Assembly (NCBI GenBank): GCA_028023455.1
Contig: JAQFVV010013089.1
Coordinates: 62,001 to 126,000, forward strand
Reading direction: 5' to 3'
DNA length: 64,000 nucleotides
From: Epiperipatus broadwayi
Lineage: Eukaryota; Onychophora; Udeonychophora; Euonychophora; Peripatidae
The notes beneath the pieces are model-generated. The model made no database searches and was not told where the DNA came from. It saw only the letters and a list, made by a program, of their open reading frames with translations. The position numbers were made by a program, and so were the translations under genes. Shown here piece after piece: positions 46,796 to 57,180 of this stretch. Each line of letters begins with the position of its first letter. The stretch's first letter is position 1.

Positions 46796-47228
46796 TACTC
46801 GGCAATTCTGAAAAGTTTAAAAATGGCATGTTCTTCTCAGACCTTTTATTGGTCTTGTATATTTTTCATGCTGAAATGTGACTTAGCATGTGAGTTTTGT
46901 TGAAGCATGTTCGAACATACCCTTTGCCAATATTTTACATATTAACATTTTTTAAGAAAAGAGTGGGGACCACATGACAATTATTAATAATTAACAACAA
47001 TATTTAAATATAAATGACATTACTCTATTATGGAGATTTGAAAAGTTGTACTGACTTGAAATTAAAACACCCTCAAGTGATATGGTAATCAGCTATGGAT
47101 AGAACAAATATGTGTAAATAGTTTTGAAGCACAAAACAAGGCCGTAATATTTTTGTGCAATGTCAAGGCGTTTTCAGTTTAAGACTCATAGTTTTGTAAT
47201 TAAGTGGAGATAAAAGGTGGCTGCTGGA
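46796..47228. other. Intron sequence, nothing recognised
   Basis: No gene or repeat recognised. Confidence 0.4.
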
Positions 47229-47480
47229 GGGTTGCATTAGATCCTAAGATCTAGGTTCAGTGCTCTCAGAGCCAAGGCTCCTCATTGACAAAGGCCACAA
47301 GTCAAAACTAGTCTGGGATTATTGGATGGGTAGGCACTAGATGGGAATTTTATGCACGAGCCTTCTGGAATCCATTGATTACTCTAGCTTGTTGTGTGTG
47401 GCAATATGTATAGTGAGTTTTGCCTGTTTTAACAACAGTTATACACAAGCATAAGAAGTGGTGGTCATGTGATGTTTATT
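47229..47480 (+). repeat. Dispersed repeat with AACTAGTCTGGGAT core
   Basis: Better preserved copy of the repeat at 6256-6482. It includes the segment CTCCTCATTGAC..AAGGCC and CAAAACTAGTCTGGGATT, then a stretch missing from the first copy (ATTGGATGGGTAGGCA). Resembles a SINE body with a conserved central core. No clear tRNA head was found. Confidence 0.7.
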
Positions 47481-48829
47481 GAATCTATAATATTACTTTA
47501 AATCTAACATATATAATTAAAAAATGTTTAAGTAGTTGGGAAAATTATTTATACTTGGAATAACTTGATTTTGCAATTTGACATTTATTAAGAATTATAT
47601 GTGAATTGTGTATTACTTTTACAAATATTTTTAAGAATCATTGAATAAGTTACTTTTTAAATCACAAATATGAAATTATAATATTGCCATAGTTTATACA
47701 TTCTGTTACAGAGAAACTTTATTTGAATTACAGCATTAATTATTGGGCAGTATGTGAAGTAACTATTTACAGAATTATTTATTGCAACTTTAATAATCTA
47801 GTTTCTAACTATTAGGTCTCGCATATATAGAACAAGATTAAGAAAAATGATTTAAAACATTAAATAAATAAATGCTTGCCACCCTTCAATGATTTTTATA
47901 CATATAATTCTTAGAATCTCAATACCATGTCTTGACATGGTGGTGGGGGTAATTCAAACATTAAAAATAACTTATAAAATGTTTTCACTCTGCTTTCTCT
48001 CTCTTGAGACTTTAAGAGCAGGTGAAAATGTAAATAGGTTAATTAATTAGAAATTTCTCCCTCCATCATTCAAGATAAAAATATGTAAATACATTTATAA
48101 ACTAGATAGATTCTAAAATTATTGAAATAAATAAGCCAGTAGATAGGATGTTAATGAATAAGTAAAGTATATCTAAATTATTAGGTTGAAAGATATATGA
48201 TTAAGTTACAGTTTTACATATTGATTATTTAAATATATTATCGGTATTAATTAATGGTGGGACTTCAAGCTGGACTTGATGGATTCTGATCTGAGCTATT
48301 GAACAAGCTTCTCTTCATCACTAATAGAGAGATCTAGGAATGAATGTCCAAATTTGATTTCACCAGGATGGAAAATTGGTAATATTTCTTCACTGCATAG
48401 ATCTATAAATCCATTCTAAAAATTTCTAAAATGTAGCTTTTTAATAATTTTTCCTGTAACTGTAATCAGTTATAATTTAAACTTTCCTATTTTTTATTCT
48501 ATTTATTTTATTTCATTTCTACATTAATACATTATGATATGCCATAACTTCAGAGCAGAGTATAATTAATTTAATAAATTTTTAAATATTGATGAAATTT
48601 GGTATTATATTTTTATATTTTCGAAAAGTACATTAATTAGGTTTTTTGTTTGTTGATACTCCATGAAAGTGTTGAAATTTTTTTTTAATGTACTACCATT
48701 CATTTTTTGTGCCATCTGCCATTTTTCTACTTCTTGCTGTATCTTTAGCTTTTGGATAAAGCATTAAATAGCATTTAGCATACGTTAATTTTTTTGACAT
48801 TTAGTATTACAGTTTTTCTTTTATTTGAT
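47481..48829. other. Intron sequence, nothing recognised
   Basis: AT-rich; no gene. A block around 48260-48420 is less AT-rich but not assignable. Confidence 0.35.
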
Positions 48830-49380
48830 TGGGGGGATTTATATTTTATGTATTTAACTGATTTTTGCATTTTAATTTTTATGTGGGGAGGGGGTGTTTT
48901 TGTGTTTTATGTATTTAACTGATTTTTGCATTTTAATTTTTGTGGAGCGAGTGTTTTTGTGTTTTATATATTTAACCAATTTTTTACTTACTTTTGATGT
49001 CTTGCCCTAGGCATTTTAATTTTACATCATTTTTGCATTTTAATTTTTATGTGGGGGGATGTTTTATGTATTTAATCGATTTTTTACTTACTTTTGATGT
49101 CTTGCCTTAGGCATTTTAATTTTACAGATTTCAGTGACTTTTTGAATGTCTTGTCCTAGGTGTTTTAATTTTACATCGATTTAAACGATTTTTGCATTTT
49201 AATTTTTATGTATTTAACTGATTGTTTTACTTGATTTTTTACTTACTTTTGATGAATTTGCATGTCTTGCCTTAGGAATTTTAATTTTACCAACTTCAGT
49301 CATTTTCTTGGATGTCTTGCCTTAGGTGTGTTAATTTTACATCGATTTCAGTGATTTTTGGATAGAAAAATTATCGTTTG
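48830..49380. repeat. Degenerate tandem repeat array
   Basis: Repeated phrases TATTTAACTGATTTTTGCAT, TTTTAATTTTTATGTGGGG and GATGTCTTGCCTTAGGCATT occur four to six times at irregular spacing of about 50-100 bp. Confidence 0.7.
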
Positions 49381-49510
49381 CATGCTTCTTCATGGTTCTT
49401 GATGGTACTGCAGCATTACCTAGCAGTCACAGTATGTATAATGGACAACTGCCAATTATTTTTATTTTATTTTTTATTAAAAATTATGGACATGTAATGC
49501 ACATTAGTGA

Positions 49511-49512
<2 letters not shown>

Positions 49513-49594
<82 letters not shown>
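49513..49594. repeat. (AT)n microsatellite, ~80 bp
   Basis: Uninterrupted AT dinucleotide run. It produces a meaningless Ile-Tyr frame. Confidence 0.95.
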
Positions 49595-49598
<4 letters not shown>

Positions 49599-50039
49599 AC
49601 TATTTGTTTCATTATTGGGTAGAAAGTTCATTATTACTATACTCAATGTTTACAGTTTCTCTCTGTTTTTATAATATTTATTACCCAGTTGATAACCAGT
49701 GTGACCTGGCCAAAACATTGGTATATATATTTTACTACAATAAATTATACACAGATGTACTAGATAACCTTTCTTTTATTTTTGTAGCCTATTTAAAGAG
49801 GCTTATTTAAACTTCTTTGTATCAATAATTTTAATCTCTGTGATCAAGTTGCAATCTTTAATGCCTATGAACTATAAATAAAGGTGGGATTCCATCTTTA
49901 GTGTCAAAAGAAGACTGCCTTGACAACAGATTGAGATTGTTGATTGTTATTCATATTGGGATAGTCTAAGTGTTGATAATTTTAATGATTATATATAAAA
50001 ATTAAGAATGAGAAAACAAAATATGTTCATAAGTCATTA
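49595..50039. other. Intron sequence, nothing recognised
   Basis: No gene. Confidence 0.4.
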
Positions 50040-51838
50040 CTTATTCTAAATTGTCAAGCATTTTAAGTGAAAATGTAAGACATACAATAAAGTCTAAGAA
50101 GATAAGAGCTCCAGGAAACATTAAATAATTATGACTATCTTAGAAGAAGTAGATGGAGAAAAATTGTTGGCAAGTTACATACCAAATATCTAAATAATAA
50201 AATTATATCAGTTGAACTGTTGCACATGTGCTTTGCAGATTTTAACTATAAATGACTGAATACTAACACTTCAAACACATGATAAAGTCTTTGGAAAAGA
50301 TAGATTTAACTATAAATGACTGAATACTAACACTTCAAACACATGATAAAGTCTTTGGAAAAGATAGAGTGGCCACTCTATCTTTTCCAAAGACTTTATC
50401 ATGTGTTTGAAGTGTTAGTATTCAGTCATTTATAGTTAAAATCTGCAAAGTGCATGTGCAACAGTTTAATGCTGTTTAAATATTACAGTTTATAAACAAT
50501 GTGCTATATAAAATAATTGATTTATATCAGTTGATTGGAAGAATGCAGTAGTAATAATAATATTTAAGAAAGGTGTTTAAAAAGATATTAGAAATTACAG
50601 ACTTGTCCATCTTCTATCAGTTCTATACAAAATCTTTAACAAGTCATTTACAACTATCTTCAGCTACCTTTGGATTTTATTCAAACAAAGGATCAAAATG
50701 AATTTAAAAATAGTTTTAGTATAGTGGATGACACCAAGTATGAAAAGAAGTTATAAAAAGGTCCAACAAATATGAGATATCATTATGTTTGAATTTGTAG
50801 AATATAAAAACACATTGAATTTTAGAATGTTATAGTGAGCAAAGCACTGTATCACTAAGATATTGTCATATTCTGAAGAATATTTATAAATGTGAGAGTA
50901 CAAATTAAATTGCATTAGCTTAAAAATAGACAAAAATTTTTAGGGTGAGTTTATATCTCCAAACTTTTTACAACAATTTTAGAAGTATTTTATAGACTAA
51001 AATATGAAGCTATATGGAGTAAAAGTAAATAATGATTATTTAAAGTGTTAGATTCTGATGATAATGTAATTGTTTATGCAAATAATTTTCAGAGCTTCAG
51101 GAAATATTGCAATAGTTATAAGATGAAAGTAGTAAAATAGAACTAAAGTTAAATGATAAAAAGACCAAAGTTCAATTAATTTTCTCAGAAGAAAATAAAG
51201 ATTGATAATCATGAATTAAAACAAGTTAACAACTATAAACACCATAATGAGATTATTAACACAGATGGATAAAGTTAATCATAGAACTAAACTTGGATGG
51301 AGTGCTTTTGATATAAATATACCTATATGTTTGAAAAAAAAATGTTTTGAGGCTGCATTTTTCTAGATTTTTATTTATGGATTTGAGATTTGTTCATTTA
51401 ACAAAAGAGCATTACAAAGATTTCAAATCACTCAATGAAATATGCAAAGAACTATGATAGTAGTAACAAAAAGAGATCAAAATTGAAATATATGAATGAA
51501 AGAATAAAAAAGTATTATTGACATCAGTGATACAATTAAGAGAATGAAATGGATCAAGGCTAAACATACTGCTAAAAGGGATGTTAATAGATGGATAGTT
51601 AGGGTTAAAATAGATCTCAAAAGATAGTCAAAGGCTTAGAGATTCATCGGAGATGGATGGATAAAATAAGAATAAAATAAGGAAGAGATCTCATATGATA
51701 TGGATGGATGAAGTAAGGAAATTTACTGGTGTGTTATGGCAAAGAGAGGCTAGAAGACACATGAACTGAATTGAACATGATGAAATCTTCTATTTTTAAG
51801 AAGATCGATATTGGTTGGAAATAATAATGATAATGATT
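50040..51838 (+). mobile_element. RTE LINE, copy F, plus strand, 5'-truncated and decayed
   Basis: Starts in the reverse transcriptase fingers (CATACCAAATATCTAAATAA matches the YTKCLND segment). It continues through GATTGGAAGAATGCAGTA (DWKNAV) and GGATGGATGAAGTAAGGAAA (WMDEIRK). It ends TTGGTTGGAAATAATAATGA, the RTE 3' end. Many stops. Interrupted by the palindromic insertion at 50216-50521. Confidence 0.82.
50216..50521. mobile_element. Palindromic insertion inside RTE copy F, with 13-bp target duplication
   Basis: TTATATCAGTTGA occurs at 50203-50215 and again at 50522-50534. Other RTE copies run without a break from the ND.DVP codons to DWKNA at this point, so the 306 bp between is an insertion. 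It begins ACTGTTGCACATG. A ~95-bp right arm (50373-50467) is the reverse complement of the left side, in which a 64-bp piece is tandemly doubled. The dyad centre is GTGGCCAC at 50369-50376. A 54-bp AT-rich tail follows. Confidence 0.8.
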
Positions 51839-52420
51839 TAATAGTAAAGCCAGTTTAGAAATTTAAAACATTTATAATTAACAATAATCCCAACGGAAAA
51901 GGGAAAATAACTTAATTTTATTTCGCTTTTTATTAAATTCTTAATTAACAACAGAATTCTCATATCTTTTACGAAAACATAAATACATTGTCAAATGTGA
52001 AATGTATATTTTTTTTAAGTGATGTAAATGTCTATCAACCGTAAGTTGTGAATCTTTGTATTAAAGTTTTAGCTTTTTTAATAAAACTATACTATACATC
52101 CAAAACGTTCTAATTTTTTATTATAAAGTATATTTTCTTATTCTATTTCTGTTACTTTATAATTAATATATACCACGTTAATACCTAAATATTTTTTTGT
52201 AAATGTAAATTACAAAGTAACTTGAGGTAATAAACCAACAAAAAATATAATAATTTTCAAATAAAATTATATCCAAAATATAATACGTAGAAAAAAAATA
52301 TTTGAATAAAATTTTAATTCTGACTTTTTAAAAACTTTATTTAAAATTTTAATTAATGAAAGAGCACTAAATATAATGTCAGTAAATAAATAAAATAACA
52401 AAAAAAAACTATATACTAAC
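51839..52420. other. Intron sequence next to the cyclase exon
   Basis: AT-rich, no gene besides the donor site at 52415-52420. Confidence 0.4.
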
Positions 52421-52570
52421 CATTTAGATCATCATTGTAATTAAGATGAAATGGACCACTTCCTGTTAAAAGTTCTTGAATAATAATAGAAAAACTATAA
52501 ACATCACCAACAGGAGACCCGTTTAATGGTGGATATTGGCGTAAATGTTCAGGAGCAGTCCACAATAATG
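52421..52570 (-). CDS. Receptor guanylate cyclase exon: kinase-homology domain, WTAPE/DVYSF segment
   Basis: The exon reads LLWTAPEHLR, then GSPVGDVYSFSIIIQELL and GSGPFHLNYNDDLN. WTAPE and GDVYSF.II.QE are hallmark segments of the pseudokinase (kinase-homology) domain of receptor guanylate cyclases, corresponding to the APE and subdomain IX regions of protein kinases. This domain binds ATP and relays ligand binding to the cyclase but normally does not phosphorylate. The acceptor is TATATATAG at 52571-52572. The donor is GTTAGT at 52415-52420. The exon begins with two bases of a split codon and ends with one base (phase 1), which fits the next exon exactly. The exon preceding it, expected to carry the catalytic-loop-like part, was not found up to position 64000. 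Confidence 0.93.
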
Positions 52571-52744
52571 CTATATATAAATTCGAAATATTAAAAATAT
52601 AATATGTATGTTATTACCAGTTATTATAATATTTGAAAGTATTTATTAGTGGATATATATATATGAAAATATTTCCAATATACATATAATCAATAAAGCA
52701 AGTCATATATAACGTGACATTGCTTTTATGAACTTGTGTTTACA

Positions 52745-53100
52745 AATATGTAATGTAGGGAGCATCTGTTAATTGCATGTAAATGCCTAAAGCAGAAAGG
52801 ATACAAATAATGAAGTTGTGGAAGAATAAATATGAACAAAGTGATTATACAGAAAGTGGTTAATTGTTTTTAATGCTGGGTTTGAGAAAAAATAAGGGAG
52901 TTTTAGATCTAAAAGCCATGGAGTTGACAAAGATTATGTTGTGAAAATGGGATGGAATATGGTAGAAAAGAATATGGGAAAACTTTGGGTGGGGAATAGA
53001 AGGGGTTCAAAGTGGCTAACAGGTTTCTCTGGGCATCGTTGCTGAGAGATTCCTGACTATGTATAAGAAGTCACAGTGCATCACATCACATCTTAATTGA
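52745..53100 (+). repeat. Dispersed repeat, relative of 46440-46795
   Basis: Contains GTGATTATACAGAAAGTGGT, AAGTGGCTAACAGGTTTCTC and CATCACATCACAT. Opposite orientation to its relative 6.3 kb away. Possible protein-coding origin, but frames are broken and not recognised. Confidence 0.75.
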
Positions 53101-53111
53101 TATGTGCGGCC

Positions 53112-53331
53112 AGAAAATATTTAAAATCTCTATCCAGAACATTTATATTCCCAGACAATTGGTTTCAGAGTTTCTAATTAAATATTACATATTAAATAAG
53201 TGTTGGGTTTTGGGTTGATATTTTAGATCTAGTGTCTAAATATTCTAGCTCCTCACTAAGGTGAGCCAAAACCTTGAAACCAATTGGTCTGGGGATAGGA
53301 ATGTTCTGGATAGAGATTTTAAATATTTTCT
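53112..53331. mobile_element. 220-bp foldback element
   Basis: Left arm AGAAAATATTTAAAATCTCT...CCCAGACAATTGGTTTC is mirrored at the right by GAAACCAATTGGTCTGGGG...AGAGATTTTAAATATTTTCT. Arms are about 60 bp. Each arm carries the core GAAACCAATTGTCTGGG-like sequence seen in the other dispersed repeats. Confidence 0.75.
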
Positions 53332-53379
53332 CTTTACACATTTTATTAATTAAGAGCTTATTTGACCTATTGGTATTCT

Positions 53380-53396
53380 CCCTACATTACCTATAA

Positions 53397-53428
<32 letters not shown>

Positions 53429-53445
53429 TTATAGGTAATGTAGGG
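53380..53445. repeat. 66-bp near-perfect palindrome with (AT)n centre
   Basis: CCCTACATTACCTATAAGTA then (TA)n then TACTTATAGGTAATGTAGGG. A strong cruciform/hairpin former. Confidence 0.85.
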
Positions 53446-53465
53446 ATATATATATATATATATAT

Positions 53466-53608
53466 ATAAAATTAAGAGCGTGCTAATAGCTCTAAACAAG
53501 CTTTTTTTTTTATTTATGATAAATGCTACTACAAGAGAAGGCATTCAAATCATTTTTATCTTGGATTGTCCCCATCCCCAGACCGGTTTCGACCTATGGG
53601 TCTCTTCA
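53466..53608 (+). repeat. Dispersed repeat, family of 43967-44165
   Basis: Plus strand reads AAATTAAGAGCGTGCTAATA...CATCCCCAGACCGGTTTCGA. On the minus strand the start is GTCGAAACCGGTCTGGGGAT. Confidence 0.75.
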
Positions 53609-55461
53609 TATATATATATATATGCAATAAAATATTTATAGAGTAATAATACTGTATAGATTTAGAACAAAACTATAAGTACTTTTCATTTTTCAGCATA
53701 TATCTAAACTATTTTTACTACATCATGTTCGATGTTTCAATGGAGTATAATTATTCATTATGTTATTATATTGCATTTTATGTCATATGTTTCATGTGAA
53801 AAAGAGTACTGAACTCTGAAAAATATTCAACTTTATATATATATATATGTTAATTCTGATATTTTCACGGATAAATGATGATTTCATATTATTATTACTT
53901 GTAAAATACACATACATGTATATGTATATGAGTGTGCATATAAAAACATAATTGCCCTGCTTTTAGCTGCTTTAAATCATTATTTTACAATATATCAATA
54001 TTTTTACTAACAATACTTCAAAATTAACAGTTAAATTTTATATATCGTAAATAGACTGCACTTCACTAGCTGAGTTACAAAGCGATACAAATCAATTAAA
54101 TTCTCTTGAATAATTTACTATCGTGTATAACTGTGTTATTATATATTTGTACTGAAGTAAACGTCTCACGTGCTTTCACAGAGATTTGCAAGCAGAGATA
54201 GAGCATTGGGTTAATTATTGAAAGTCAGAAGAAAAAGAAAATAAAAGAACTTGCTATTTTAACTTTATTCAAACTTGCTGTAAGTTTACAAACTTAAACT
54301 TCATCTTTCTATACATATAAACAAAATATTATTTGTGTCTACGGTATAAAAATGTGGGTGAAAGTATAAATTTTATAAGTATCAGCTTAATTTTAAATAG
54401 AAGATAATCAATCCTTTACTCATGCACTGTACTGTTACATTAAATTACAGTTGTTTTTATTGAACATGAGGAAACTCTTGATCCAACGTATAAGATAGAG
54501 ATTTTGAAAAGATAAAATCAGCCTTTTTACATTTGTATCTAAATTCAATTATATAGGCCAATTTTAAGTATCTTGAAATGAGAACAAATAAACTGGTTTC
54601 TTAAACTTTTTAATAGGAAAATTGTAAGTTTAAATTTTAACTGACAGTTAATCATAAAATATTTTCTTAAATGTTTTTTCTTTTGTTAAATAAAATTGTT
54701 TTATAATTCAGTTTAATAATTTCAGCTACTATATAACATAAAAAAAGAATCTATTTAGATTTCTTCATGGTCAACGTTATTATGAGTAAAAATGTTCTAC
54801 AAAAGATCCAATTAATATTAGCAAAGTCGTTTTGATTTTCCAAAATGATGTTTTAATTCCTGGCTCAATTTTAATAACAGTAAAAAATATATTAATCATT
54901 TTCCAGTCTATTGTTATATGTTTTGATTTTTATTAAACAGAAGCCATATGGTTGTATTGCGCTGTAAAAACTATAAAATAAGAGAAAGCATTTTCTTTAG
55001 TTAGTTATGACTTAGATGCAAGTTAGTTATGATATAGCTAACATTTGATTTAAATTATTTTTTATTAAAAAGTTTTCCCAGTTAATTATTCACAAGAATT
55101 TCTGAATAATTGAGTGTGTAAAACTATATGCCAACTACAATATTGTTTGTTTAAAAAAATTATTTTAAATAGATAAAAATTCTTGAATCGCTTTAACTGT
55201 AAATGCCTGACTTTTGTCAATATTCTGCTTGCTGGGAAAATATTTTATTTATTTTATAATGTACAAGATAACCTGATTCAATTTTTAAAAATAAAAAGTT
55301 TATATCGGTCTTGTTTAAGCTTTAAATTGGAAGTTTACAATAACAATCTGAGAGTATTCGTAAAAAGTTTTGGGGGGAGGGAGACTACAAATTAAAATTT
55401 AGCTTGTGAAAAATTCTGTTAAATATTGTCATAAATTTTAATAAATTAATAATTTTTTTTC
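53609..55461. other. Non-coding stretch, nothing recognised
   Basis: AT-rich with small (TA)n runs. Searched on the minus strand for the upstream kinase-homology exon of the cyclase; none seen. Confidence 0.4.
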
Positions 55462-55520
55462 ATATGTCAAATATATTGACTGGGAAGGCAGCTATGCTAA
55501 CCACTAGGCCACCAACGCTT
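55462..55520 (-). repeat. tRNA-Gly-like element, 5' half with shared tail
   Basis: Minus strand GCGTTGGTGGCCTAGTGGTT AGCATAGCTGCCTTCC equals the first half of the tRNA-Gly-like copies. It then skips the T arm and reaches TTTGACATATG, the same tail as the copy at 5605-5675. Supports a dispersed tRNA-derived family. Confidence 0.65.
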
Positions 55521-55749
55521 CACAAAAATTAATAAATGTTTATCCATTTAAAAAACAATAAAGATTCTTATAGATTTAAATATCTTTATTCTAGCTTAGC
55601 GCTTTTGACCCTACTACTATTACAATTATAGCTTTGTACACTTAATTTCACTAAAATCCGTATTATATATATATATTTGTTTATTGTTTATAGAATTTAT
55701 ATAAAATTGAATTTGTTGTTTATTTATATACAAATCTATGTTAATGATG

Positions 55750-55830
55750 TTAGAAAGGCTTTTTTTTTGGATAGAGGGGTCATATCTTCTTTTTTATTCA
55801 ATGCGTGTTTGTCTTTGTCTATAGTCCATT
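55750..55830 (+). repeat. Penelope-like element fragment in inverted orientation
   Basis: TTATTCAATGCGTGTTTGTC and CTATAGTCCATTTTTTT are the reverse complement of 56711-56780 within the neighbouring Penelope-like remnant. The two pieces face each other about 900 bp apart. Confidence 0.65.
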
Positions 55831-55962
55831 TTTTTTCACCTTTTTCTCTCTGTCATTTATTTCAGTGCATATAAGTTATGATTTAGAGAGATCAAATTTA
55901 TGGTGTGACTGTAGCTTGTGTTCCAAAAATATCGAGTATTCTTGCTTCATTTTGCCCTGTTG

Positions 55963-56418
55963 TCAAGTAATTGTGTTGGCCAGTCTTATGGACAGGTTAA
56001 CGCTAGTTTCTTCATAGTATATATTTGAAAAATTTGAATTTTTGCACACTATTTTATAGACTATTTGATGTGAAGTTTCTCTACTTATATTATTTTTAGA
56101 GTTGTTTAACAACTTATTTAAAGGAGGTGATTGAAAACATATATTATAGTTATCTGGACATATGTTACTTAATTTCTGCATGATCTTTGACACATAAGGG
56201 TGACTAGTCCATTTTTTCTCCTCAGGGCTGAGTTGTATTGGGTTCTTAATTTTTCTGTAGAATTTTTCTATTGTGGCTGGCATTAATTTTTTTGAAGTTG
56301 TACATGTATTTATTAGATCTTTCATGTATGTCTCTATACTATTTCTCCGTTCTTTGAATTTGCATAATTTTAAGTTTCTGTGGAGAAAACCATTCAGTCC
56401 TGTATATTCATTTAACAT
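55963..56418 (-). pseudogene. Penelope-like C-terminal part with GIY-YIG endonuclease relic
   Basis: A 151-codon frame. Residues ~1-45 are an out-of-RT basic region (NLKLCKFKERRNSIETYMKD). HPYVSKIMQKL..ICPDN...FQSPPLNKLLNN follows the PY..G...KI..IL.K....V.F.PP.KL..LL pattern upstream of the nuclease. VYKIVCKN and ETSVNLSIRL form the nuclease start. The conserved Gly of YIG is missing and the frame ends early, so no nuclease activity is expected. Confidence 0.72.
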
Positions 56419-56790
56419 CCAGGATTAACAAACTATGGTGTATGATTCCTTTCACATTTATAAGCTTCTATATTGTTGTTCAAGATATTGTTATGCCTTT
56501 GAATATTTAAATCTAAAAATGTAATATTATGATTTTCTTCTTGATTGTCCAAATAAAGAAAGACAGCATTGCTAATTCTTGTTGAATTTGATTTATAATT
56601 CCTTCATCAACACAGAATTGAGTATCATCCACATATTTTGAATATATATTTTTTGGCATTACCTCAAATTTCTGAATAATTAATTTATCAATGTTAGAAA
56701 GAGGTATAAACTATAGTCAAAGACAAGCATGCATTGAATAAAAAAAAGCTAGAATCCCTCTATCTAAAAAAATGGCAACTCTAACTTCCA
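55963..56790 (-). mobile_element. Penelope-like element remnant (RT end and GIY-YIG endonuclease)
   Basis: Minus strand from 56700 to 56580 reads IDKLIIQKFEVMPKNIYSKY then VDDTQFCVDEG, a Penelope-type reverse transcriptase active site (YVDD). NHNITFLDLNI follows in another frame at about 56530. The open frame 55963-56418 then gives TSHPYVSKIMQKLSNICPDN and QIVYKIVCKN...NIYYEETSVNLSIRL, the Penelope linker and GIY-YIG-type endonuclease (family pattern VYKI.C..C...YIGET). YIG has decayed to YYE. Frameshifts and stops make it inactive. Confidence 0.75.
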
Positions 56791-56893
56791 TCTCAGATTT
56801 TCAATGATATGGATGGTTGAAAAGTTGGAGTAGATTGATGCTTGTCCATTAAAGTATGAAGATTTGCTATCTTAATATAAACTGAGCACTGAT

Positions 56894-56894
<1 letters not shown>

Positions 56895-56933
<39 letters not shown>

Positions 56934-56942
56934 AGTGTGTGT
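56895..56942. repeat. (TA)n/(TG)n microsatellite
   Basis: TATATATATATATATATA then GTGTGTGTGTGTGTGTG. Confidence 0.9.
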
Positions 56943-57027
56943 GGGAGATGATAATCTGGACCAACTGATGAGTGCTGGTTTAGTATGAAATATGTATATT
57001 GGTGATTATTTATCTTTTTTACATGTA

Positions 57028-57180
57028 TGTGGTCATGTGTATCAGTTGTATGAGATAGTGTGGATAGTTGAAAGGTGCTTGAAAGTCTGAGCTCAAATCC
57101 CTTATATTTACAATTAAGTTCCAGATTTGTGAAGTGCCTGGTTTTCAGATATTAACACCATTTACATAGAATTAAATATA
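57028..57180 (+). repeat. SINE-like repeat, family of 63846-63992
   Basis: TCATGTGTATCAGTTGTATG AGATAGTGTGGATAGTTGAA is shared with the copy at 63846. GAGCTCAAATCCC resembles a tRNA B box (GGTTCGAATCC). TTTGTGAAG.TGCCTGGTTTTCA follows in both. tRNA-derived origin is likely but the A box is weak. Confidence 0.6.

Larger units (their letters stand above)
5111..52570 (-). other. Receptor-type guanylate cyclase gene, internal part (five exons)
   Basis: Five minus-strand exons (150, 175, 141, 124 and 69 bp) chain together with AG acceptors, GT donors and matching codon phases, giving one continuous open frame of about 219 codons. In order it encodes the C-terminal half of a kinase-homology domain, the dimerisation (signalling) helix and the start of the class III nucleotide cyclase domain, which is the layout of membrane receptor guanylate cyclases (natriuretic-peptide-receptor-like family). 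Such proteins convert GTP to cGMP on the cytoplasmic side of the membrane in response to an extracellular ligand. The intervening introns are about 7.6, 23.8, 3.4 and 11.9 kb. The extracellular and transmembrane exons (right) and the rest of the catalytic domain (left) were not found in the window. Family assignment is strong. The subfamily cannot be given. Confidence 0.93.

Noticed and set aside
49392-49622. Ile-Tyr repeat protein
   Set aside because: Translation of the (AT)n microsatellite.
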